A stretch of 64,000 bases of DNA from assembly GCA_030533445.1 (NCBI GenBank), contig CM060068.1:17823479-17887478 (forward strand). Direction: 5' to 3'. This document shows positions 1 through 11,500 of this stretch, piece after piece. The position numbers and the translations under genes were made by a program. This DNA is from Cyprinodon diabolis (lineage: Eukaryota; Chordata; Actinopteri; Cyprinodontiformes; Cyprinodontidae). Under the pieces are notes generated by a model. The model had not been told where the DNA came from. It saw nothing but the letters and a program-made list of their open reading frames with translations, and did no database searches. Position 1 is the stretch's first letter; the number at the start of each line of letters is the position of its first letter.

Positions 1-360
1 AGGTCAGTGTGTAATGTATATGACTCTGACTAATGTAAAGATTCTGGCTAACAAACGCAAATGTATAACCCAGTTAAGAAGGATGAGCCATAAATAAGAA
101 AGCAGGCACTCTTTTATTCTATAAGATATTTAGCTAAATGTTTTTTCAATCTTTTTTTCTTTACAGCACATTGATTATAGTTATAAAGCTACTATATAGC
201 TTATAGTAATAAAGAAAATAAATTATTTTGATCACTGCAAACATAGTTTTAATGACATAAAGAAAGTAAATTGGAAACTAGTAATTAGTCTTAGGGCCAA
301 AAGGATCAAACACAGCCCTTTTCCATCTGTACCAACTATTTACCTTTTTTTCTATTTATC

Positions 361-425
361 TTAAAGGTATAGTATAGGGTTTTTGAAAATAAAATGCACA
401 TGCACAACCCAGTACCTGCTCCTGG
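361..425. repeat. truncated copy of TTAA-flanked MITE
   Basis: Begins TTAAAGGTATAGTATAGG and then AAAATAAAATGCACATG, matching the right half of the element at 23328-23601 read on the other strand, with an internal deletion. Confidence 0.5.
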
Positions 426-905
426 AAGGCACTTTACAAAGACAATTCAACCAGATTCATTCAAAGTTTTCGATTTAAGGAAAACCAGCTGATTGCATCG
501 ACTCATTGACTCGAAGGCAATCCCTCACAACAAGCATGCTTGTAGTGACATTTGAGAGGAAAACTCCTTTTTAACAGGAAGAAATCTCCAGCAGAACCAG
601 GCTGAGTGTGAGTGGTCATCTGCCAATGCTGACTGGGGTTCAGGGAGACAGAAGGAGAGATACAGAAAGAAGCAGAGATATAAAAGGCAACTGTCAACCA
701 GCTCCACAGGCGGCCCTGTCCAGGATACACACAGCCAGGCAGATGATCTCCGAGCCAGTTCCCATGTTAGTCAGTGAAAGGGAGCACATAGAGTTAGTCA
801 CAGTCAGGGAAACAGGACTACACTGAAAAACAGGCAAAGCTTCAACATCGACATAGTTATATTTCTCTCGAGGATGGTGTCAAGGCCAAACAGGAACAGG
901 ATAGC
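405..905 (+). repeat. interspersed repeat, percomorph-type, copy 1
   Basis: Contains the segments GATTGCATCGACTCATTGAC, AAGCATGCTTGTAGTGACA and AACAGGAAGAAATCTCCAGC, also found at 8050-8330 and (reversed) at 30290-30885, with partial copies at 55625 and 50735. Class not certain. ORFs inside are incidental. Confidence 0.75.
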
Positions 906-1207
906 CAAAAGAGGCTCCTTGCTCATGCTCCAATAAATAAAACACCAGCATGGCTTCCATATAAACCATGTTGTAGGATGGAAACAAAAATCTGATGGTC
1001 AACATATGTGGTTGAAACATAGGCAGCATGTTAAATGGGCCAAATTTTAACATCTTTGTTTACGACAAACACGGGCAAGTTTTTTGTTTTTAATTTGACC
1101 AAAGAGCGACAGTCTTTAAAAAAGCAAAAAATATAATGCAAATTAGGACTGGGCAATTAATTGTAGTTGCAGTGTAATTAGAAAAATACAATTTTCAAAT
1201 CACAAAC

Positions 1208-1258
1208 CATACTTAAGTGTATCACTGCCTTTACATGGCAGTGATACACTTAAGTATG
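1208..1258. repeat. perfect 22-bp inverted repeat with 7-nt loop
   Basis: Arms 1208-1229 and 1237-1258 are exact reverse complements (CATACTTAAGTGTATCACTG then CC on the left arm), separated by TTTACAT. Lies in a bin1 intron. Confidence 0.9.
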
Positions 1259-1868
1259 CTTTGCTGCCACATAGAAGGGATGGGGAGTTGCCACTAGCAC
1301 GCAGATCCATGTATGATAGTAGAAGTAAAAACTTTTTATTGCAAAGGTTACAGTCCTGCAACAGTGGGTCCTGGAAGGTTTCAAGGTCATTAAAAAACTG
1401 AATCCCCTGAGTGAAACATTGCATGGTTGTACTTAGAGCAAATGAATATAACAGTAAAATCACAATTGGCATATTAGTTTTAAATATCACAATTTTGATT
1501 TTTGGCAAAATCATTCAACCCCAATGTCCATGGACATCAGGTGTAAGAAGAGCACCTTTTGGGGAAACCTGAAGTAGAACAGAACTTTAACTAGAAAACA
1601 TTATTTAGGATAGTATGATTAAATTCTTGCATCTGTAAAAATATATATATGCACATTAGATAATTCTGTATTGTTCATAAAAATGATGAAATGATGAAAA
1701 AGAAAATAGAAGAAATAGCATCATGATCTCGTTCCAAGACTGACCCATGTAAACAGTGAACAGGAAGAAGAATTTATGGATAATTTAAAGCCTTTAATAA
1801 TAGTTGTAATTTTCAGTTTTGTTACATTTTTAAATTGTATAAAATATGCATGTGCATCTATCCCACAG

Positions 1869-1964
1869 GACTGTGATGTGCTCTGGACTGATTACCACCA
1901 AAAGTTGGTTGATCATGCTCTAATCTCTATGGATACCTACCTGGGTCAGTTCCCTGATATTAAG
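1869..1964 (+). CDS. bin1: bin1 BAR exon (human exon 5 equivalent)
   Basis: Thirty-two codons, phase 0 at both ends, flanked by CCACAG and GTAAGC. It encodes the BAR helix segment with [11 protein letters not shown] and [12 protein letters not shown], nearly the vertebrate BIN1 sequence. This is the first bin1 exon recognisable in the window. Confidence 0.92.
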
Positions 1965-4900
1965 GTAAGCTGTGGGATCAGGACCTAAACCCAGGAAAGG
2001 AAGCATTAGTTGCTGATCCTCTGACACACTAGATGCTAACCATAAACGTATAATTTGATCTGAATGTTTTTCATAAACTCTGCATATTCTAGATAAAGTT
2101 ATGAGTTCTTTCTTACTTAACTAAGACCAGGGGAAAAATAAATATTGTGCATATTAAGGCAAGAGTCTACAGCCCAATTCTAACTGTAGTCTCTTGATTT
2201 CTTTCTTTCAGGCCCGCATTGCAAAGAGAGACAGGAAGCTGGTGGATTACGACAGCGCAAGACATAACTATGCTGCTACACATAAGACAAAGAAAAAAGA
2301 TGGGGGCATTAAGATTACTAAGGTACAACAAATAAAATGTATTAATGTTTTTTTTAAACGAATAATGTACTAATATGCAAATTTGTATTCTCTTTTTCAG
2401 CCGTCTACTTTGCTAGAAAGGGCCACCCCAGGTTGGGCTCAGGGTATCTTGTCTGCACACAATCTTGCTCAGACAAGTCTCTCCAAGAGCCAGGTATCTT
2501 CTACTATGTATGGACTATGATGTTCCCAGACATAGAACTATTTGTTCTAGTATCACAGACTTTAGTTGAAAGAGCCCTTACGCTAATATCAAAGTTATAT
2601 CAGACAATCACATATGCCTTACTTGATTTAACAATGAAAATATAACAAATAATCGATAAATTCATTAAATAATATTGAGTGTTCATTATTTTCTGTCTAC
2701 ATTATTGAGGTAGAACAAAGAAACATGAAATTTCCAGCCACCAGGATAAAGATAGTTTATGTCCTTGTAGGTGGCATTCCCATGCTCTCATTCCACACTG
2801 TTTGCCAGCTGGTTGCTCATGCTAATTCTGACATTTGTTTAGTATTGGCAAACATTTTAGTTTTCTGGCCAGAAGGAAAGCAGTAACCTCCAGTTGTATT
2901 TTGACCCACTTTATTTCCTTAAGTTGGCACCAATGCTCAAAAGTTTGAGTGATGATCACCCTCGTTTTCCTTCCCTTTTTTTTTTTATTAGAAATGTAAC
3001 ATTGAAAAGAAGCTATTTTAATCTGAAAAAACTCACACGAAGAGAAAAGACAATCAGGAGAAATGTACTGATACAATTACTTTATCTTTGGCATTCAGAC
3101 CTCGGTAGGAAACATAGCGCTTAACTTTGATAGATATGCATGAACAGGAGCAAAGAATAGGGCTGTTTCTCCGCAGGCCTGAAAGTGGTGGTGGAGTGGA
3201 GATAGATGAAGTTGGTCAGTCTGTAGACTGCTGGTTAGCGAGACAGTATGCTAAGCTTTATGGGGAGATCCAGTGGATTGCATGAGCTGATACTAGAGCT
3301 TCACTCAGGGACCTGGAAGATGGAAGTCCAGCTTGGATAACACAGGTTGAGAGAACCTGTCCATGATGAGCAAGCATGAAGCGACAGTGGAGAGAAAAAA
3401 ACTCCCCGTTGGGAAAAAACATTTGGCAGAACCAGCCTCAACATGGCGGTCTTATGCCGGACCGGTTAAGATGAGACAGGGAACACAGTAAGATTCCACG
3501 AGGAGTGACACACTGATAAAGCTTTAGCTACAATGGTGGAGGAGGGGCTGGAGGTGGGTTGAAACGGTGTCATCTGAATGAAGTGAGAGAGCGCATCCAC
3601 CGCCTTTTAAGATGAACTTTGGATGGCGATTGGCTTTCGTGGAGGTGTAGTTCAAAGTTGATTGGCTGTGTCGCAGGTGGATGAAGGAAAGCAATGAGTT
3701 TCTTCTGTTGAACTTCCGCCTACTGTAGGCTCCATTTCTCAGCTCTATTAAGGAGTTACTAGGATTGGCAATTGGTATTACACGACTTTACATACTATTC
3801 TTATTGCTGCAGAATCCTTTTGTGTCGTCATTGGCATCATAACCAAAAGTAAATATTTATATATTTTGGACCTGTCAAACTTTATAAAATAATAATTTTT
3901 TTTTTGTTAAAAAAATTCTTTTTTTATTACGGCCCACTCTAATTGGTTTGCAGCTGTGTTATTTTTTTGAGAAAATTATTCGTTTTTATGAAAAGTTGTT
4001 GCCATGACCTTTAATACTCCCTTAGGTAAAGCACTTCTTGTTATTGATATTTCCAGGCTTACATGATACAGTATGCAATTAAAAGAAACTAAGACAGTGT
4101 CACTTCACATTCTGTCATCTCTTTTCACTAGCATTCTCTAAACTGCTTAATTAAATAAAAAAAATAATAAAAAAAAAATAGAAATAATTTGGATTTAGGA
4201 ATGTTGCACTTATTTGAGTGTAATATCCATGACTTCAATTAACTTTTTTTGAAAAATTGTGTGCCTTGTAATAGCATTCATAGTGACTGAAATTTTTCTC
4301 CTTGGATTCTGTTAGAGCCAATAAATTTAAAATGTTGAATGGGGATTTTGTCATTGTTGGTGTTACTGTTGTCTTGCATAAGGAAAGTTCTGGGTTTGCA
4401 TGGATAGATTGTATGTGGCAGACCAAGAAATGAAAAAAAAGAAGCCTGCATATGTAAGTAGGCCCCTCTGTGAATACTTTGTATAGCAATATCTGCAAAT
4501 GAAAGTACAAGATGTTTGGTTTATGTCTACTGTAAACCACATTTTCTTTGCAAATTAGCTCAGACTAAGGAAAAGTAGATGGAGAGTAGTAGTGAAGAAG
4601 TTATAATAAATCTGAATGAATTACACTCTTGACTTTAACTGGGTCATATTGTTACAATTTATGAAATTAATGTATTATCTTTCATGAATATATGTTGGTT
4701 TCTGTAGAATTTAAACATTTGGTTTTTCAGCATAATTGTCAAAAACTGTTTAAGGGATAATAATGCTTTTATAAAGTACTGCAGTTTGCATTCTCACCTG
4801 TAGTACATTTCATACCATGCTGTAGTTAATAATGACATCTTTATAAAGTGTTTTTCTCAAAGTTCTGCTGTGAAAAGCACAACTGGGTATTCCCACTTTT

Positions 4901-7900
4901 AAAGTAACGTCCAATGAATGATTTTTAATCAACATATCTATAATTATTGCCACTGCCAGCTGCTTATTCAATATTGTGAAAAGGAACAATGCCAAGAATA
5001 AACAACACAACAGAGAAAACATTTGGTAAGAAAACTAGAGAGCTTTCACTAGCATTGATGTAGAATCAGTGATAAACAATACCTCTGCTAGTACAGTTTA
5101 GACAACAAAGTGTGAGTGTTCAGTTTGTTTTGGTAATTTTGCACCCATTGTGTGTGATTCAGGCCGAAGAAGAATTGGAAAGAGCCCAGAAGGTTTTTGA
5201 GGAGATTAATCTGGACTTGCAAGAAGAGTTGCCTTCACTCTGGAACAGGTGTATATTTTTTTCTCATTTTTGTTCCTGATTAAATGCATTTATCTTTTCA
5301 GAGGCATTTCTTACTTTATAAAAAAAAGCTATTGTCACCAACATTGGATTTGCTAGTCCAATCAGCAGTTTTTTTTCTTCTATGTTTTCTCTAGTCGTGT
5401 TGGATTTTATGTTAGCACCTTCCAGAGTTTGGCGGGCTTTGAAGAAAAGTTTCACAAGGAAATCAGTCGGGTAAGACCCTTCCATAGATTTCCAGTACGG
5501 GGAGGGCTTAGTGTAGACACAGAGGTGAATTCAATTACTGACAGCATATCAAGTGGCAGGTGATGGCAAATGTTGACAATGTGAGACAGAAACAGCCGTG
5601 CATCAGCTGAAGTAGACTAAACAATAGATAATAAAGTGACAGAATATTTGACTCCTCTATATTTGCATGATAAACTATAAGAAAAGATGCAAACACCCGA
5701 CTCTTTATGATTAGACATACAGAAGGTGACAGAAAAATGCAACAACAGCCTCAATGAAAGCAGCATTATGATTGTGTTATGCGTGCTGCAGAAGGCTTTA
5801 GAATTATGAAATGCTTTTTGTATTTGATGTAATATCTTACACCACATCTTTCATATATTTTTTCAGTTGGATCAGGATTTGCATGACGTGTTGGTGAAAT
5901 TGGAGAATACAGACCCAACCAGGTTCGTTCCTTATTGAGCAAATAAAGTTCCTCATGTTTTCACAAAACCTCTTCAATTTTAATGGGCTTTATGAACAAC
6001 TGTCATGAAAAGAAAGAAAACCAACTATCAGTTCCTTACATGTGTGGATCTATTTGATGAAAAATTAACATCCCAATCCCAAGAAACATTGTCACGACAA
6101 AGAAATATTCAATCATTCTCAAATTGCTCTGTTTTTTGTATAAACATTTTTACCAGAAATGCTTAAATGTGGAGATTAGTTAAATATGAAGATATGAGTA
6201 TTTGCAAATCATCTTCTAAAGAAATAAATAAAATGACCATTTGCATGTTACTATGACTTTTATTTGGGGTTCTTAATCGTCAATTGTTAAAAAACTCAGG
6301 CGCTATGGTCATTTTTATCCCGTAGAATAACTAACTGGTTTTTGCTGTAAAAATCTATGTTTCTTAAGGGTTTAAAAAATCTTATGAAAATATTTGAAAT
6401 GCCTAACTTTATTTTGTTTGATAAATACATCATTTTTTTAGTAGCTATACCAGTTTTTGCTAAATTTATTTGCAATGTACCATTATATTATCTTGTTAGA
6501 ATAATACATTGTACTTAGGTTAGAACATAATTCATGTAAATATCAACACTTGGCGATATGTTATATTGGCGTCTATTTGAATCAAAATATAAGTCATATT
6601 TTGGTCTAATGATAGAAAAAAAAATATAGAATCAAATAAATACATCAAGGACTACAAAGATAGTAAAAGCAAACAATAACTCAGAACCTCCCTCCTTAAA
6701 CTCCTCTTTCAGAAGAACAGGTCACCTTGGTGCAGCATCTTCGGGACCAGGGAGGAGGTAACTGGCAGCAACTGTAGGAACAGCGGTGACACAATGCTTG
6801 TTTGTGTTTGTAAACTGATCTGTCCGTACAGCTGGTGTATGTCTGTCAGTCTACAGATGTGGGTACAATAGTATGCTTGATTTTGCAAGTTATTTCACTG
6901 AATTGATGTCTGATCTAAGATATATATGTTTGAAACTGAATCTTAAAAGGAGCAGAGCAAAACATGTTTGAATTTATAGAAATATTTCCATAGAGTATGC
7001 AGACATTTACCATTAATTGAAAGGCATTTTTTGCTCTTTTCCAAAAGTCCTGTCTTAGTCATTTTTGTTTGTCTGTTGAATTATTTATTTCTTATAAATA
7101 GACAGATATAACATGTTGATATTTGCATTCACCACAGCAGGCGGTCCAGGAAAGTACATCCTCTCTTGAACCGACCCAATCCCCTCAACCATCATACACA
7201 CACATCCACACGCAAACCTGCTGTATAAGTGTACATGATTGATCAACACTATACTGAACTTTCCGGTTGGACGACCATTTCACAATGTTGCTTGTTGCAG
7301 CAGTGATGTGTCAGCATATGACTGGTCCTTTATTTCCGAACCCTTGAAGTTTGTGTTCACTACTTTAAGGATGTTTTTCTGTAACAATGAATGTATCTCA
7401 CACTGTTCACATATCAGGATTTACTAGAGGCAGCAATCTGCTTGCATGGTAGAAGATGGATGGGGAGCACCAATGCCCACTTTACTTGCATGACAGCTTT
7501 TACAGTAACAGTTTCTGCTTGGACTCTTGTAGAGCATGCAGTGTAACCTTCCTTAATTTGAATGTTGAACTCTGTTCTGTTATTTCTTCCTTCTTTTTTG
7601 GTATCAGTCTGCTTTTATAATATCTAGATTCCCTCTTTTTAAGCTTTGTTTTCTCTGTGTCCTCTCTTGTCATTCAGTGATAGAGAGGAATCTAACCACA
7701 CTCTCAGACCGGGAGGACCGCCTCCAATCCCCAAATCTCCCTCCAAGGTAGAATCAGTTCGGGTGCTTTTTCTCAAAGTTTAAAGAGTTGGGTCTTAAAT
7801 TCTTTATCTATACCTTATAATATTGCAGTGTTTAAAGTTAAAATGATATATACACCCAGAAAAATATAATAATAACAACCTCGAGTTTGAGTTCATTAGC

Positions 7901-8493
7901 TTATTGTGTGGTTTACTAACTGAGGAGGAGTAAGTAGACAGAAATGTTATTTGAGTTCAGTAGCTTAGACACTTAATAAACTAACACCTTATAGAGGTAT
8001 TTAAAAGTTCCCAGACAAACTCTGCTTAATCTGCTTGTAATTTACCACAATTCAACTAAATTCAATTCAGTTTATTTATATAGCGTCAATTCACAACACA
8101 AGTCAACTCAAGGCACTTACAGTTCAACCAGATCATACAGTCAAATTTATTTAATGTTTTCTTTCTAAGGAAGACCAGTTGATTGCATCGACTCATTGAC
8201 TCAATTGCAATCCCTCACAATAAGCATGCTTGTAGTGACAGTGGAGAGGAAAAACTCCCTTTTAACAGGAAGAAACCTCCAGCAAAACGAGGCTCAGTGT
8301 GAGCGGCCATCTGCAGAGGCCGACCACAAAGCATAATGAACATTTATGACAAGACTTACCTGTACTCAACTATCAGCACCTTGAATTCTCCCAACAACTT
8401 TCACCAGAGTACCTTTCATCATACTGTATGAGTGAATCATCGAGTTGGTGTGCAGGTCTCAGTTTTATTTAATTCATAATTATATAAATATAT

Positions 8494-8589
<96 letters not shown>

Positions 8590-11500
8590 TTATTTTTTTA
8601 CTTATGACAATAAAAATACACTCCAGAAATGAAATTTTTGTCATAACAACATCTCAAACTCTGTCCAAAGTCCTTCACACTAATGCCATTCACTGTGGAA
8701 GGAATAATAATAATATGCATTCAGATGGCAGCTGGAATCAAATACTATTCATCGTTCTGCTTAGAAAAAAAAAAACTGTTCCAGCTAAAGCTATGTATGC
8801 TATCCAACTTGGAAATTTTCTGTAAAAAATACGATTAAAAGAAGTTTTATAAACATTATAAATCATTTTCTTGTTTGCTTTTTTAAACTTTCTACAACTG
8901 ACTGAAATTGATACTTTCTTCAGACTTGCTTTTCTAGGCCTTTATTTGCAAGTTAGCACATCCTAGATGATTCATTATATTTATATTTTCTGAATATGCA
9001 TCTTAAAGATAGCATTGGTTGGTAGTTATCTTTTTGGTCTTGTTTTAGGGAATTATTTCTGGCTCATAAAGATAAAACAAAGAGACAACACAGAGATTAC
9101 CTTCAGAAAACAAAAAATCATTGTTGTGATTATTTTTTCCCCATATCCTAGCTAAGACCAGCAGTGCCTCCACCACCAAAGGTAACTCCATCTAAGGATT
9201 TAAAAACAGAGAACATCATCAACCTGTTTGATGCTGCCGCAGCTCCTGATATCAGTGTCACCTCTCCTACAGAGGTAAGTGAGCAGCTGCTCTCAATAAA
9301 CTGTATAACAGCCCTTTAACTTCCAATTTGCAGGTTAGAACCTCTTATCATTATTTAGTATTCTCCCCAAAAAATCTATTCTATTCTATTCTAATTTATT
9401 CTATTCTATTCTATTTCCCTAACTCAATTAATTAGACCCCCATTAGCCATTTACTGCTCCTGTTCCTGTCATTGTCAGTTTGACAGTCCTGAAGTCAGCA
9501 ACCTGTTGGATATGGACCTGGACTCTTTCAGTGAAGCAACCAAAATCCCCACAACCTCTCAGGTGGACAATTCATGGCATGAACATAGTGATCTTAGAGA
9601 CCTCTCCTGTAAGATGTGCCTTTACAAGAGATTTCACTGTCTATTCAGAATGCATCCAATTCCATTTTGCAGTATTTCTGATGGATTTGTCCAACCTCAC
9701 ATTGCTATTACCATTAAAAAATGTCATCAAAACAAATCTCTTGGAAACTTTATTTTCCGTTACATAACACGCACTGCATTTTTTGCAAAATTGAAAGTCT
9801 ACTGAAAAAGGTTTGCTATGTCTGAATAAAATGTGAAATCACTGGGTAATCTTGGCACAGTCTGAGGTTTTGCCTGCTATGCTTCTTTCCAAATACACTT
9901 AAAATGAGGTGGATGATGGCATGACTATCTTTAGAGATCTGCTTCTAGTGATTTCTTCTTTCTGCTTTGGCAGTACTTCCATGAAAAAATAAATAAATAA
10001 AAAATCAGCACGAACTCTAGAATGTAGCTTGTAATTGTATTGTCTATAGTACGGGACAAATCTGAAATTACATTAAAATAACCTAACTATTCCTGATTAA
10101 CTGATTAACTATATCTACAAAGTATATCAATTATTTCAACCTATTTATCACTTTAACAATATCATCCAAGCTGTTCATTTCAATGAGAGGTTAAAAAATC
10201 TTAACTCAGCAAGACTCAAGCAAGACTGTGATGTCATCACAGCAGAGTCTTGCAGGGGATGGATCACCCACTCAAGGAAATAAAAAAAACTTCTTACTGC
10301 ATTGCAAGAAATTATATTTGCTGTGATGAAGATGATACTGTGTGGCAGTCCGAGAGGTGTGTATGAGTAACTTGCACTACCATATATGTTGTATGTTCAT
10401 TTCCAATATTGTTTACAGATGTGCACAACTCTGCCCAAAAGGATTTGGTATGGGTTGTAAATAAAGTTGTGTTTTTTTGCACGGTTATGTGATAAAATTA
10501 GGATTGCAAAGAGCCTAAGAAATCAAAATATGAAAGCAGAAATATTCAGTCTTGTACTGAATTAGACTTAATAAATAGCAGTACTGTTACCATACTTGGA
10601 CACATTGGCATTAAAAAACATTTAAACAGTAAACCGTGATAAAGTCATGTGGCTATCTCGTTTATAAACAATGGTGTCAGAACTATTTATCTTGATGGAA
10701 CTGACACATTTTTGCAGAACATTTACAAGTTTTGAAGTTTGTAATTATTGTGTGAATACTGCTTTACTTTTTATGAAAATGTAAATAGTGATGTTTGAAA
10801 TGCACCAAAGCAGCAGAGAATATATTTTACATTTTTGCCAATGGAGTTGTGTGAAATACAAAGTGAAAATTAATAGTAAATTTAAGAAATGTCCAGAAAT
10901 ATAAAACATTGCCTTTAAATTGTGTGTTCACTTACTGAAATAGATAACGACAAAATGAATGATTGAGCAGTGGGACTATTGATTAATGAGATATTTATGA
11001 GATGCAGCTTAGCTTACAGTGTTGTCAATATATTTGTTTACTTATTTATTTAGAGGTGTGGAAAAATAATGCAAAGATTGAATGATGTTTTGGATATGAA
11101 GAAAATTCAGTAATCGTCATTTTTAATTGTTATTATTATTAGTAGTAGTAGTGGTCGTAGTGGTAGCATAACCCTCATGTAACCAAGTAGATCATATTGA
11201 GATATAAAAAATATATATTTTGTTTTAGAGAGACCTGAACAAGGCTGGCAGCAGAGCACAAACATCAGCAAAACCATCATAAAACCACAAGTACAAGTCA
11301 GGTACACCATGGCAAATAAAAAAAGGAAAATCAAAATAAAATAATATCCACAAAAGTAAATTGGTCAAAAGTACAATTCATTGTCCATTAAAGATATTTA
11401 TGAACATTCATCATATTTAAACGTGTTGAGAACGGCCTTAAAAAATGTACAGAAACCAACTTATTCAACTTAAATTATTTGTGTATGGTCTTAGGGATTA

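Larger units (their letters stand above)
1..1868 (+). other. bin1 intron (upstream of first visible exon)
   Basis: AT-rich intron sequence. I found no earlier bin1 exon here. It holds a truncated TTAA-MITE piece near 361-425, an interspersed repeat near 405-905 and a perfect short hairpin at 1208-1258. Confidence 0.6.
7748..9151 (+). other. bin1 intron with repeat and TA microsatellite
   Basis: Contains interspersed repeat copy 2 (8050-8330) and a long TA array (8500-8585). No exon seen. Confidence 0.6.

Noticed and set aside
1208..1258. microRNA gene
   Set aside because: Stem of only 22 bp with full complementarity and a 7-nt loop is shorter than normal animal precursors; no further evidence.
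9480..9805. Two overlapping long frames starting in the clathrin-box exon
   Set aside because: One is the exon read past its donor; the other is a different frame. The bin1 exon explains the signal.
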